Notes: generated by a model not told the origin, from the letters alone. 64,000 bases of DNA from Paraimprobicoccus trichonymphae (GCA_036322875.1 AP027925.1:434001-498000), one strand, 5' to 3'; positions 17,925 through 27,259 are shown, counted from the first letter of the stretch. Translations and numbers: made by a program.

Positions 17925-18536
17925 TTACATCTTCTTTATATTCTTTGCAACTTTCAGAAGTTTTGAGTTTTCTTGGACTATACCCACACCAGAAGCACCG
18001 TTTTTTGTTGAACGCAGTATTTTCAGAAATTCAAACGGTTTATACTTTTTTCCCGAAACCATAATGTCATAATCTTTAAAAATATCCTCGAAATTGCTGA
18101 GAATATAAACGTTTTTGCACGGCACATAATGAATCGATTTGAATTTGTTTCGTTGTTTGTTGATAAATGCGTACGTATTGCCGTACAACAGATAATCTTT
18201 TACCAATACTCGCTTGAACTGAACGCCGCCGAATGCGTCTTTTGTGTCATTGTTAAGTAAAGAAGTTCGGTCATCATCAGAAATTTCAATGGTTTTCTTT
18301 TTGCCATCTACAACTTTTTCCTCGTACAACTTAATTGGTATCATCGAGACGGTTTCGCTTATCAGACGTAAACTTTCGGCGACTGCCGGGATATTCATTG
18401 CTTCGCTTGCTCCGATTTCTCCGCTCTGCAATAATGCTTTTAACAAAACTTCGTCAATCGGTGGGGTTATTTGTTCCGCTCTCGCTTCTCGGCGTTTTCT
18501 GAAATTAAAAAAGTTCATTCTTTCACTCTCTATCAT
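17925..18536 (-). pseudogene. HK97-type phage portal protein, N-terminal half
   Basis: Starts MIESERMNFFNFRKRREARA and carries the portal N-terminal region: SEAMNIPAVAESLRLISETV, IPIKLYEE, LLNNDTKD, VLVKDYLLYGNTYAFINKQR, VPCKNVYIL. It stops at about residue 203; portal proteins are about 400 residues, and the C-terminal half including the crown is gone. The frame ends next to the plus-strand hydrolase gene, so insertion of that cassette or a linked rearrangement removed the rest. The start region is duplicated in repeat copy A. Confidence 0.75.
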
Positions 18537-18551
18537 TAAAAATTTGCAACA

Positions 18552-18590
18552 AAAAACCCTGAAGAGAAACGGATTTCTCGGCAGAGTCTT
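18552..18590 (-). terminator. Terminator after the Rpn remnant (copy B)
   Basis: Minus-strand GAGAAA-TCCG-TTTCTC hairpin with TTCAGGGTTTTTTG behind it, downstream of the Rpn stop at 18613 and upstream of the portal start. Confidence 0.6.
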
Positions 18591-18612
18591 AATTTTTAGT
18601 TTGAATTTTAAC

Positions 18613-18900
18613 TTAGGTTCTTAGACTTTCTATTTCTTTAACCGTTAAACCTGTAATCTGTGATATTTGGTCAGCACTTAATCCAATATTTAAAGAATTT
18701 TTTGCTATTTCAATTGCTTTGTTCTTTTCTCCTTGTGCTTCACCAATTTTAATGCCTTGTCTTTCAGCACTTTTCATTCTTGAAAGTTCATCCCTTATTT
18801 CTCTTTCTCGTGCTTCATACGCTGCTCTAACTCTCTTGTTTTGGCTTAATCTTTTTAAAATAGTTGTTGCTTCGCAAATTTCAGGTAATATTTGTGCTAG
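18613..18900 (-). pseudogene. Rpn-family 3' fragment joined to group II intron 2
   Basis: From about 18900 the frame reads LAQILPEICEATTILKRLSQ, KRVRAAYEAREREIRDEL, GLSADQISQITGLTVKEIE, the C-terminal third of the Rpn protein. Upstream of 18900 the open frame continues into the intron's 3' end (FYLKRDLDNMST), which is not Rpn sequence. The 5' part of the gene is not on the far side of the intron, so this is a rearranged remnant. Confidence 0.75.
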
Positions 18901-18904
18901 TCGA

Positions 18905-20735
18905 GTAGACATGTTATCCAAATCCCTTTTCAAATAAAAATTTGTTTGTGAGTGGATTATGCCCCTCACAGAACCGTACGTACCCTATTAAGGCATACGG
19001 CTCTTCACAACAATCAGTTAAACTTCTATTCCCACAGTTTTACCGTTATCATTGGTCGTAGTAATGGGTTGTAATACATGATTTTCCCAAACTTTTCCCA
19101 ATTTAATTTGTGCCGTTGTCCGCGTCTTTTTAGTGTTTTTTATAACGTATTTCCTACGTATCTAAAAAAACTCCGCATTTTATACATATTGTGGGACAGC
19201 CCGTAGTAGTTATAATGTCCTCTTAGCTTGATGTTAAGCCGTTTAATAAGTTCACTTACCGGAGTGTGCATATTTTCTTTTATCCACTCTTTTGCAGCGT
19301 TCATCTTAGACTTTAACTTGCTCTGGCTTGTAATACATTTTGCTAAGTATTTTCCGTTTCGACCTTTTCCTGTAACACCATTGTGAATCCTAGAAAATCA
19401 AACGTTTCTGCCTCTTTCCCGGCGTATCGTCCAAATTTAATTACTTTGCTTTTACTTTCAGATAGTTCTAATCCAAACTTTGCTAATCTCACTTTCAAAT
19501 CGTTATAGAACCTCCTTGCATCATTTTCAAATTGGAAACAAAATACGGTATCATCAGCATATCTTACCATCGATGCCACACCACGACTCGTACGTGTAAC
19601 TACTTTGTCGAACCATATGTCTATCACATAGTGAAGATATATATTCGCAAATATCGGTGATCAAAATTCTCCTTGAGGAGTACCTTTGTCTGTCTCGTAA
19701 AATTTGCTTTCTTCCATTATCCCGGCATTTAAAAATCTTTTTATATATCGCAGAAAATTTTTGTCTTCTATTTCATGTTTCAGAAATTTCATCATCCAGT
19801 CATGATTCACATTGTCAAAGAGCCCTTTTATATCAGCATCTACGACCCATTTAGTTTTTCCCATCAGCTTGTCATCCAAATATTTTACCGCTTGATGACA
19901 GTTCCGACCCTTTCTAAATTCATATGAATAATCATAAAATTTTGGCTCGTATATTGCGTTTAATATTTCAGCAAATACTCCCTGAACCTGTCTTCATACG
20001 CTGGTATTCCGAGCGGTCTCAACCCGCTACTGCCCGCTTTTTCAATGTAGACTCTTCTTACCGGTTTTGGTCTATAGCTGAATTTTCTCATCTGCATAAT
20101 AAGTTTCTCGGCGTTGGCTTGTAGATCCGTTTCATATTTATCCTTTGAAACTTTATCTATTCCGACCGCTTTGTCTCTCACTTGCTCCATATGAATTTCC
20201 TTGACTGTGTTCACATTAACTAGATGCATCAGTGTCTGAATTTTTCGGTTTGGATACTTTCCTACGAGTTGCTCTATTCTTTCCAATCCAGTTATCATTG
20301 AATTGCTTACATCCAGTGTAATTTTCATGTTTCCTTGAAAAGATTGACTATTGTGGCAATCCCTTCCCTCCACATACTTTCATATATTTCTTCGGTACTA
20401 CGAATTGCTCCGACTGCCTATAAATCCTTTGACTTTTCTTGGGCTTTACCCCTTGTTCTCGCCGCGCTCTTTGACCACGGTAGGTTCTCCTCATTCTCGC
20501 CTTTTCGAATGACTCTTATTGCCTGCTGCCACATGTACGGCATCGGCTCCTACTTGACAACTTTCACGAGGCTCAATCACTTCAGCTTTCGCTTGCGGCT
20601 CGCTTTCTCCCCAGTCTACGCTTAAACCTAATGTTACCATTTTGGCTCCAAGACTTACGTAATGAGTGGTTGGCTAGACCTTCTCATGTTGGATTCCCAC
20701 CAACTTTACACTTCTCGCCGAACAGGCGCACACAC
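18905..20735 (-). mobile_element. Group II intron 2 (degenerate reverse transcriptase)
   Basis: The minus-strand 5' end is GTGTGTGCGCCTG near 20735, with the exact first base ambiguous among repeated GT steps. Domain V lies at about 18975-19010 (GAGCCGTATGCC ... TACGTACGGTTC). Domain VI follows and the end is ATAACATGTCTAC near 18905. An internal RT gene is broken. A short stretch nearly identical to the last ~35 bases of this intron recurs at 28285-28322. This intron differs from intron 1 in RT sequence and in both ends, so it is an independent element. Confidence 0.7.
19018..20373 (-). pseudogene. ltrA: Group II intron reverse transcriptase/maturase, at least three breaks
   Basis: Fragments in order: ITGLERIEQLVGKYPNRKIQ, AVGIDKVSKDKYETDL, RPLGIPAYEDRF (RT 0-2); EPKFYDYSYEFRKGRNCHQA in another frame; WVVDADIKGLFDNVNHDWMM, DKGTPQGEF then TGA; SMVRYADDTVFCFQ with catalytic YADD; FGLELSESKSKVIKFGR, ETFDFLGFT; maturase end LNIKLRGHYNYYGLSHNMYK and YYNPLLRPMITVKLW near 19020. 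Frames change between 20373 and 19879, near 19660 and after 19343. No HNH domain is seen. Not expressible as one protein. Confidence 0.8.
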
Positions 20736-20946
20736 GTTTAAATCCTTTTTTGCTGAGTAGATAATTTTTAATTTTTACATTTTGGTTCTCTGGTTTTAAA
20801 TATACTGAACCAAAACCACCACTTGTGGGACAGTACTCGTGAGGATATTGACAAAAATAGATAATGTTGTTGTTAAAATTTTCCAATAATAACTCAATAT
20901 CCTTATACTCAGGATTTTCATACATCAAAACATACCAATTTTGCAT
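20736..20946 (-). pseudogene. Unknown ORF interrupted by group II intron 2
   Basis: About 70 residues before the intron: MQNWYVLMYENPEYKDIELL, NIIYFCQYPHEYCPTSGGFG, SVYLKPENQNVKIKNYL. A reasonable ATG and ribosome site (GGAAGAGGTTAT) precede it. I do not recognise the protein. Its 3' part is not found beyond the intron. The frame given by translation beyond 20735 is intron sequence. Confidence 0.4.
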
Positions 20947-21544
20947 AATATAACCTCTTCCTTATTTTCATAAATGTGTAAATAATCTAACAAAATTAAA
21001 TTATTTCGTCAATACACAAATATATTTATAAATTTTTGTGTATATTTCATAAAAATATTAAAAATTTAGATAAAATAAATGTGAATTTATCGCAGATGTA
21101 AAAATTTATCGTTAAAACTTGTCATATAATTTACGTGTGATCAAATCTATGGATCAATTAAAAAAATATTTATATATCGATACAATTTTAATAAAAAATC
21201 AAGCAGACTCAAAATTCATAAACATTCATTTAAATACTTCTGAGGCGTAAAAAAATAGGTAGATAGTTATTTATAACAACCAAAGGTTGTAAGTTTTATT
21301 ATTTTTACCACAGCAATAATTTTTACAGTATTTACAATGTTTCTTACTTTTGGTATTTTATAAATTGATTATAAAATATCTTTAAAATTAAATATAATGT
21401 CTACTGTGCTATTTATATTACCAGCAAAATTAAAATTTTAAAAATCCACTCCTTGTTATTCATAAATTGATACATATTTTTATAAGTTTATTTACTAGTT
21501 GACAGATAACAAACTTTAATACAAAGACTTCTTGCCTGTATAAA

Positions 21545-21665
21545 TAAAATAAATTTATTAGCATATACAGTTCAGAAAGGAATATTTTGGCACTCTGCTT
21601 TGATAAAAACCAATCAATTTCTTGGTTCTGTGACCTCTACGGTTACCTATAAGCCTCACAGTACT
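21545..21665 (-). ncRNA. Candidate structured small RNA
   Basis: A near-ideal vegetative promoter lies on the minus strand: TTGACA at 21700-21695, 17-base spacing, TAATAT at 21677-21672. Transcription would start near 21665 into a segment richer in G and C than its surroundings. It can fold into CTGTGA...TCACAG and AACCAA...TTGGTT hairpins and ends with ATTCCTTTC, complementary to ribosome-binding sites. No open frame. It fits none of the RNA families I can recall (not tmRNA, RNase P or SRP RNA). Confidence 0.3.
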
Positions 21666-21671
21666 TATTTA

Positions 21672-21700
21672 ATATTAGTAATTTATTATTTTTTTGTCAA
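21672..21700 (-). promoter_or_regulatory. SigA-type promoter of the candidate small RNA
   Basis: TTGACA-17-TAATAT on the minus strand, one base from both consensus hexamers in total, with no gene immediately downstream. Confidence 0.5.
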
Positions 21701-22230
21701 CATTTCTTTATATTTTGGGTAAACTCGTCCAATTAAACTAAAGTTTAGCGGTTTTTCTGCATTTTTTACATCATTTTTGATTTTTCATATAATTTGTTAT
21801 TTGACTTTTAGTGTTCTCATTTACTATTGCGATAAAATATGACGGATTCCATAGATACTCGCCACGCAGTTTCTTCTTTATTTCACTGCTAAATTTTTAC
21901 ATTAATTAACGGAAATTTACTCCCTTTAAGGCTCTACTATTTTATTCATACAAATAAAATTTTATTCAAAAATTAATGGTATGTTTAAATCTTTAGTATG
22001 AACAAAAGAAGCACTCTTAATTATATATATTAATTACCACGGTAACTAAAAAGACACAGGCTTGGTAGTTTTACGAAAATTGCGTTCTAATTTAAAATGT
22101 CTTACATAATATCCGCACCTGTAAATTTTTCAAGTACTAAGGTTTGTAGGAGTATTTATATTGTAACCTCAATTTTCCAAGCACACACTGTGTATTACCA
22201 TCCTGTAATAAGAAACTTGTAAATTTTATT

Positions 22231-22247
22231 GTTTGCTTGGTGCAAAC
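22231..22247 (-). terminator. Terminator of degV
   Basis: Minus-strand GTTTGC-ACCAA-GCAAAC stem-loop followed by AATAAAATTT, about 70 bases after the degV stop. Confidence 0.5.
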
Positions 22248-22315
22248 AAACATTATCCACCCCGCCCTCCCCTGTATAGATGAGAAAATTCCGTACGGGT
22301 TATTAAACAAAATTT

Positions 22316-23188
22316 TTACCTTTTTGTTCCAATAAAAAATACTGCAATAGTACCCGGTCCAGCATGTGATCCTATAACCGGGCCAATGTAGTTTACAATA
22401 AAATTTTTCAGACCAAGTTTTTTTTGAATGTTTGATTTCAAATCTTCTACTTCTTTTAAACAATCTCCGTGACATATAAATATAGTTTGTTCTTTTAAAT
22501 CTGTACCTAATTCTTTCATTTTATCAACTAAAAAATCTAAAGACCTTTGTCTACCACGAATTTTAGTCACAAAATTTAATTTTCCATCTTCACTTAAGTG
22601 TATTATAGGTTTTATATTTAAAAAATTTCCTAAAAAGGCGCTTGTTGCTGAGACTCTTCCGCCACGTCTTAAATAGTTTAAATCATCTACAGCAACCCAG
22701 TGACATATGTATAATTTGTTTGAATTTATCCAATTTTTAAGTTGATTTATGTTAAAACCTTCCAATTTTTTTTGTATAACTAAATAAACCAAAAGTCCTT
22801 GACCCAAAGATGCACACAAAGAATCTATAATTATAATTTCTCTTCCTGGATATTTTTCTTTCAATTCATCTTGAGCTATTTTAGCTGAAGCATATGTATT
22901 GCTTAAAGCACTTGAAAAACAAATATATAATATGTCAAAGCCTTTTCCTAAAATTTCGGAAAAAGCAGTTACAAATTCATTTGGATTAACTTGAGAAGTA
23001 TTGGAAATTTTTCCATCTCTAAGTTTACCATAAAACTCTGACATATCCATTCCAGAGACATCAGAATTATCTGAATAAGTTTTATTTTCTATGGTGAATT
23101 TTAAAGGTAAAACCTCAACGGATAATTTTTTCGTTAAATAAATGGGCAAATCTGCGGATGAATCGGTAAAAATAATATAATCTTGCAT
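22316..23188 (-). CDS. degV: DegV-family fatty-acid-binding protein
   Basis: 290 residues from ATG 23188 (MQDYIIFTDSSADLPIYL); a GTG five codons upstream is also possible, but the family starts at this point. DegV marks: TDSSADLP, SNTSQVNPNEF, LYICFSSALSNTYASA, IIIDSLCASLGQGLLVYL, RRGGRVSATSAFLGNFLNIKP and the C-terminal VIGSHAGPGTIAVFFIG. Proteins of this family bind a fatty acid and present it to the FakA kinase for phosphorylation and membrane lipid synthesis. It stands alone; fakA is not in the window. Confidence 0.9.
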   Translation of the reverse strand: MQDYIIFTDSSADLPIYLTKKLSVEVLPLKFTIENKTYSDNSDVSGMDMSEFYGKLRDGKISNTSQVNPNEFVTAFSEILGKGFDILYICFSSALSNTYASAKIAQDELKEKYPGREIIIIDSLCASLGQGLLVYLVIQKKLEGFNINQLKNWINSNKLYICHWVAVDDLNYLRRGGRVSATSAFLGNFLNIKPIIHLSEDGKLNFVTKIRGRQRSLDFLVDKMKELGTDLKEQTIFICHGDCLKEVEDLKSNIQKKLGLKNFIVNYIGPVIGSHAGPGTIAVFFIGTKR

Positions 23189-23300
23189 TTTTAAATATAT
23201 CACTCCTAAATTTTCATATTCTTATTCTAAAATATTTATGTTAAAAATTGCAAAACATTTATTTTTTTTTTATAATTTACCAAAAAGGAGTTGAAATTTT

Positions 23301-24008
23301 ACGTATAAAAGAGTTTTACTCAAAATTAGTGGAGAAGCTTTATCTGGAAATGAAAAAGTGGGAATAGATTTTAATATTGTTTCAGATATATCAAAAATTA
23401 TAAAAAAATGTTTTGATATGGGTGTTCAAATAGGATTAGTTATAGGAGGCGGAAATTTTTGGAGAGGGCGTTCAAATTTAAATATAGACAGAGTACGTGC
23501 AGATCATATTGGTATGGCATCTACTGTTATTAATTCTCTTGTAATATTAGATTTTTTAGAAAAATTAAATTTAAAAGCTAAAGTTTTGTCAGCTATAGAA
23601 ATGAAACAAATTTCGGAGTTTTATACAAGAGATAAAGCTGTTTGGTATCTTGAAAATAATAGTATAGTGATATTTAGCTTTGGAACGGGAATCCCTTTTT
23701 TTTCTACAGATACAGCAGCAGCTTTGAGAGCTTCGGAAATACAAGCGGATATATTTTTAAAAGCAACTAATATTGATGGAGTTTATGATAAAGATCCCGG
23801 TGAACTTGACGCAAAAAAATATTCAGAAATTAGCTTTGACGAATTAATAAGCAAAAATTTAAAAGTGATAGACATTCCAGCGGCTTCTATTTGTAGAGAT
23901 AATAATATTCCTATATTAATATTTGATATAAAAAATTTAGATAATATATGCCAGGCAGTGAACGGAAGCACTCAAGTGGGGACTATATTAAAATTACGAA
24001 CAAAATAA
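23301..24008 (+). CDS. pyrH: UMP kinase, probable ACG start
   Basis: 235 residues. Sequence: KRVLLKISGEALSG at the N-terminus, GLVIGGGNFWRGR, DHIGMASTVINSLVI, GTGIPFFSTDTAAALRASE, ATNIDGVYDKDP, ending with the usual GTILK-like tail (VGTILKLRTK). UMP kinase phosphorylates UMP for RNA and DNA precursors and is essential. The N-terminal KRVLLKISGE strand is needed for the fold, yet an in-frame TGA lies three codons before the ACG at 23301 and there is no ATG/GTG/TTG between. AAAGGAG sits 10 bases upstream of that ACG, which aligns with the family's Met. The later ATG-like starts would delete the nucleotide-binding strand. frr, its usual follower, is not here. Confidence 0.9.
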   Translation, partial: TYKRVLLKISGEALSGNEKVGIDFNIVSDISKIIKKCFDMGVQIGLVIGGGNFWRGRSNLNIDRVRADHIGMASTVINSLVILDFLEKLNLKAKVLSAIEMKQISEFYTRDKAVWYLENNSIVIFSFGTGIPFFSTDTAAALRASEIQADIFLKATNIDGVYDKDPGELDAKKYSEISFDELISKNLKVIDIPAASICRDNNIPILIFDIKNLDNICQAVNGSTQVGTILKLRTK

Positions 24009-24162
24009 TTTTGCTAAAAAATAAAAAATTGGGTTAAATAAATAAAAAAACAAAAATGATCAAAAATTCATTAAGTAAAGAACGACGTTGAGGAAAAAAC
24101 TAAAACAATAAAAATGTAATTAATTCTAAAATTATATATATAATATTAAGGAGAAGAAAAAA

Positions 24163-24870
24163 ATGATAATTTTATCTTTAGATTCGAGTTCTAAAAATTT
24201 AAGTGTTGCTATAAATAATAATAATATGGTTTTATGTGAAATTTCATGCAATTCTAATTTGAAACATAGCGAAATTATTATTTCCACTATAAAATCTGCT
24301 CTAAGATACTCGAATTTAAAAATTAAAGACATAGATGTGTTTGCTGTCACCAACGGTCCCGGTTCTTTCACTGGTATACGTACAGGCTTATCTATAATAA
24401 AATCAATGTCTTTTTCTACTAATAAACAGATATTTGTTGTTTCAAGTCTTGAAGCTTTAGCATACAATTTGTTAAATGTTTTAGAAAATATCACAATTTG
24501 CTCTTGCATAAGTTTAAATAATAATAAGGTATATAGCTCTACTTTTAAAATAATAAGCAATGAAGTCGTTAGAGTATCCAATGACAAAGAAATTTCAAAT
24601 GAAAATCTGATATCAGAACTTTCCAAATTTGACGAACAAATTTATTTGGTTGGTGAAGATTCAGAGAAAATTTTTGGTATGAGTAATCTAAACAATCTAA
24701 TTTTGGTGTCCGAAAATTTAAGATATTTAAAATCCAGTTTGTTGTCATATAAATTTGCTAGAAATAAAGAAAATAACAAAATTTTAGTTAAAGCTGAAAA
24801 TTTAAATCCAAATTATTTGTCTATTTGTCAAGCAGAAAAAGTTTATATAAGTTCGCGAGAAAACCGCTAA
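24163..24870 (+). CDS. tsaB: tRNA threonylcarbamoyladenosine biosynthesis protein TsaB
   Basis: 235 residues. ASKHA-fold N-terminus IILSLDSSSKNLSVAI, LKHSEIIISTI, and the family signature VTNGPGSFTGIRTGLSIIK with VSSLEALAYN following. TsaB is the scaffold of the TsaBDE complex that makes t6A37 on ANN-reading tRNAs. The metal-binding residues of TsaD are absent, as expected. A clear ribosome site (AAGGAG) precedes ATG 24163. A hairpin at 24864-24886 just before the stop region serves as terminator. Confidence 0.9.
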   Translation: MIILSLDSSSKNLSVAINNNNMVLCEISCNSNLKHSEIIISTIKSALRYSNLKIKDIDVFAVTNGPGSFTGIRTGLSIIKSMSFSTNKQIFVVSSLEALAYNLLNVLENITICSCISLNNNKVYSSTFKIISNEVVRVSNDKEISNENLISELSKFDEQIYLVGEDSEKIFGMSNLNNLILVSENLRYLKSSLLSYKFARNKENNKILVKAENLNPNYLSICQAEKVYISSRENR

Positions 24871-24907
24871 ATATTTATTTTAGCGGATGAATCGTAAAAA
24901 TATTGAC
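24852..24907 (+). repeat. 56-bp inverted repeat, left copy (hairpin plus -35 box)
   Basis: Nearly identical to the reverse complement of 26146-26201 with about two differences. It contains the stem CCGCTAAA-TATTTAT-TTTAGCGG (24864-24886), which ends tsaB, then ATCGTAAAAATATTGAC, so that the TTGACT of the gatC promoter is part of the repeat. Confidence 0.75.
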
Positions 24908-24934
24908 TTTTATTAAAAAAATTTGTATTATAAT
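24903..24934 (+). promoter_or_regulatory. Promoter of gatC
   Basis: TTGACT at 24903 and a -10 TATTAT at 24926 (17-base spacing; TATAAT three bases on is an alternative), 95 bases before gatC. Confidence 0.45.
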
Positions 24935-25028
24935 TTCGGTATATTTGTTTTAAATATAGTAAAATTATTAAAATGTAAAGTAAAAAATTTAAAATGGATG
25001 AGATTAAAATAGGAGAGTTGATTTATTT

Positions 25029-25307
25029 ATGATAACAAGAGAAGAAGTTATTAATTTATGTAATTTAGCAAAATTATCTATAAATAAGCGTGAAATAGAT
25101 TGTATTTCATCAGATTTAACTAAAATTGTGCATTTTGTTAACCAAGTAAATAATGCAGAAACAGAAGCTTTAAAATTAAGTTCTAATAAAATTTCTTTTC
25201 AGAATTTAAGAGAAGATAAAATAAAAGAATCTTTCAGTAGAGAAGAAACATTGAAAAATGCTCAAAATAAAGATGGATATTTTTATGTTGATACTTATTT
25301 TAAATAA
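25029..25307 (+). CDS. gatC: Glu-tRNA(Gln)/Asp-tRNA(Asn) amidotransferase subunit C
   Basis: 92 residues, family length. Starts MITREEVINLCNLAKLSINK, then IVHFVNQVNNAETE and LREDKIKESFSREETLKNA, ending DGYFYVDTYFK-like (family: DGFFKVPRVI). GatC stabilises the GatAB amidotransferase that converts mischarged Glu-tRNA(Gln). gatA and gatB normally follow; here the next sequence is an IS1595 remnant, so the operon is split or lies elsewhere. Start ATG has AGGAG upstream. Confidence 0.85.
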   Translation: MITREEVINLCNLAKLSINKREIDCISSDLTKIVHFVNQVNNAETEALKLSSNKISFQNLREDKIKESFSREETLKNAQNKDGYFYVDTYFK

Positions 25308-25329
25308 TGTTAACTGTGATTTATCAATT

Positions 25330-25800
25330 TCTTAATTATAGATTATTTAAGAAAAATTGGGAAATTTTCAGATTTGCAACCTTAAACACTCGGACTCCGT
25401 TAACATAATTTTTGCTATATGCAAATTCATTATTGGTGTGAAAATGTACAGTGATGTTTGTAATTATTTGAAACTAAGCCATCATAAGTTTTTCAATCAT
25501 CGCTATGAATTATTGAATTATCTAGAACTTTTCCCTGAATTATCGGAATAAATTGCTCTTTTGAACAATTTTTGTGAATACATTTTCGCCACATTTTAAG
25601 AGATCAAAAACCGATGCTTTTCCAGTAGCACCAGGTTTTTGTTTGCTTCGAATTTTTTGTGCTCCAAAATATGACTCATCGACTTCAAATTTCCTGCTTT
25701 AGATTCTTCTATACATTTAGTTAAAATTTTATCTCGAAGTGTGTTTACTGTGCTTCGGTTCATACCTGCAATTTTCGCGCTCAGTTAGATTTTCGGAAAA
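25330..25800 (-). pseudogene. IS1595/ISXO2-type transposase remnant
   Basis: Minus-strand reading gives VDESYFGAQKIRSKQKPGAT, GKASVFDLLKCGENVFTKI, then IIHSDD, TGA, KTYDGLVSN and further decayed pieces. The DESYFG/GK.PVFGLLKR pattern is characteristic of ISXO2-like (IS1595) DDE transposases; the TGA stands where these have Trp (D-W-K-x-Y). Many stops and frame changes make it dead. It sits directly after gatC. Confidence 0.65.
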
Positions 25801-25974
25801 ACACAGAAAAAGTTTATTGATTTTTTGTGTGACCAAATGTCGGTACTTTCTTATCATTATAATACACCATACCAAAATATGTAAAAAACCAGTGCAAATA
25901 ATTCATAAAAATCTATGAAAATAAGTCAGAAAAACATTTTGTGGATTTAAAGACTGAAAAAAATTAAACCAATG

Positions 25975-26115
25975 ATGACATTCTCCCGCCACTTAAAAGA
26001 AACGATAACTCCCGTAATCCAAGTGGCTACATATCAACAGTCTAACTCCGTGAGCCTCATGGTATTTAATTTTCAATGATTGAAGTTTCAACTTGGTTTT
26101 CGTCGAAACTCCATC
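25975..26115 (-). mobile_element. Right-end remnant of an IS605/IS1341-type element
   Basis: On the minus strand the segment ends AAGTGGCGGGAGAATGTCAT and has CTGTTGATATGTAGCCACTT before it. This hairpin-rich end is typical of TnpB-carrying elements and parallels the plus-strand end at 43800-43836. No tnpB frame survives. The promoter-like end of the 56-bp repeat (26146-26201) points into it. Confidence 0.45.
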
Positions 26116-26145
26116 TTTTATGATTCTATCATACTATTATTTTTT

Positions 26146-26201
26146 GTCAATATTTTTACGATTCGTCCGCTAAAATAAATATTTAGCGGTTTTATCGCGA
26201 A
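26146..26201 (-). repeat. 56-bp inverted repeat, right copy
   Basis: Reverse complement of 24852-24907. On the minus strand it gives the same hairpin and then TTGACA, followed after 17 bases by TATGAT, so it forms a promoter directed toward the IS605 remnant. Confidence 0.75.
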
Positions 26202-26436
26202 TTTATATAAATAATAAAAATTTTATTTTTTGAACAAATATTAGTTCTAAAGTATATATACAACAAAAAAAATAAATGGAAAGATGCAAAAGGGTTTCTA
26301 ATTTCATTAAAAATATTAATAAAAAATTATATTAAGTTATATAATTTTGGAAGATATAGGATTTTTGGAAAATTGGTTTGAAATTTTGATTTATTAACAG
26401 GTAATACATCATTGTGTGGATTTGATATTGTAGTGG
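26202..26436. other. AT-rich spacer, nothing recognised
   Basis: No frame, repeat or RNA signal that I can support. Confidence 0.3.
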
Positions 26437-26988
26437 CTATGCAACGCTAAACGTTCTAGTAACTTTAGATTTGTTTGTTAGAGTAAACGATTCACTAACT
26501 TCAATGGTTACACTCGATTTATCGTTGAGCTTATAGCAATTATCTAACTCAACCATTGCATCTTTGTTGTAGGTATCTTTTTTAGCCTTCCGAGAAGAAA
26601 CAATTTCAGCAGCATAATTGCCAAGTTCTCCTTTGGTATCCATTATTGCGTTGTTGTTGGCGTTTGAAGACGTTTCATTATTTTTACTACTGTTACTTGA
26701 CGAATTACTTGAACTGTTAAACGCATAATTGTTCATGTTTACAGCTAAAATTATTGATAATATGCCAACAACGATACCGATTATCGGCATAATGAAACCC
26801 TTCGATTTCTTAAATAACACCATAATGAAAGATACAATACCGAGAAGGATTGCAACCACTGCGATGATTATAGAAATAATATTTAGCAGCGGAATCCAGC
26901 TACCTGCAAAAGTCACTATTGCCACAATTAGAGAAGCCACACCAATACCGTTTTTGGTTGAAATTTTCACCTGAATTGGTTCATTCAT
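26437..26988 (-). CDS. DUF4190/DUF5067-like membrane protein, probably truncated
   Basis: 183 residues. Three hydrophobic segments (GVASLIVAIVTFAGSWIPLL, IISIIIAVVAILLGIVSFIM, FIMPIIGIVVGILSIILAV) then a Ser/Asn-rich linker (NSSSNSSSNSSKNNETSSNA) and an extracytoplasmic domain start (GELGNYAAEIVSSRKAKKD) that stops after about 60 residues. In relatives the DUF5067 domain is longer, so the C-terminus has been lost. Good ribosome site (AAGGAGTGATGAG). Function unknown; such proteins occur beside bacteriocin and secretion loci in Clostridia, but no such gene adjoins it. Confidence 0.6.
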   Translation of the reverse strand: MNEPIQVKISTKNGIGVASLIVAIVTFAGSWIPLLNIISIIIAVVAILLGIVSFIMVLFKKSKGFIMPIIGIVVGILSIILAVNMNNYAFNSSSNSSSNSSKNNETSSNANNNAIMDTKGELGNYAAEIVSSRKAKKDTYNKDAMVELDNCYKLNDKSSVTIEVSESFTLTNKSKVTRTFSVA

Positions 26989-27259
26989 TTCTCATCACTC
27001 CTTATAAAAATATTCTGAATCACGATTATGCTATAAATTAAAATAAAACACAAATGATTTTCAGATTTCTTCTCAAAACGAACTAAAAGCTTCAGCGATT
27101 AAACCCAGAATAGCAAACCTCAAAAATCCATCTTCGTGGCTTAAAATCAGAATTTTTCTCTATTTCTTTTGTGATACATTTTTTCATGATTGTTCATTCA
27201 CCCAATTATTAGAATTAAAAAAATTCATAAGTTTTTCGTTTATTTATAAAACTGGACAA

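Larger units (their letters stand above)
18436..18900 (-). repeat. Inverted repeat copy B (partner of 14643-15107)
   Basis: Reverse complement of copy A with scattered differences (for example a short variable stretch in the GKEEGKQEK region of Rpn). It holds the true portal start, a terminator and the Rpn 3' half. The two copies enclose 15108-18435, which could invert by homologous recombination. Confidence 0.85.
20947..22136. other. Long intergenic region, no coding frame; contains one candidate small RNA
   Basis: About 1.2 kb of AT-rich sequence between the prophage and degV. I see no gene or recognisable remnant except a promoter-like signal with a less AT-rich segment at 21545-21700, listed separately. 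It probably marks the right boundary of the prophage; I could not identify an attachment site. Confidence 0.4.

Noticed and set aside
18901..18969. N-terminal start (MRGIIHSQTNFYLKRDLDNM) of the right-hand Rpn fragment
   Set aside because: This stretch is domain VI and the 3' end of group II intron 2; the protein homology starts at about 18900.
22250..22260. DnaA box / replication origin (TTATCCAC)
   Set aside because: A single match without clustering; the rpmH-rnpA-yidD region also lacks dnaA and DnaA-box clusters in this window.
22137..22475. 112-codon minus-strand frame overlapping the end of degV
   Set aside because: Out-of-frame shadow of degV and its terminator; highly basic, no ribosome site, no family.
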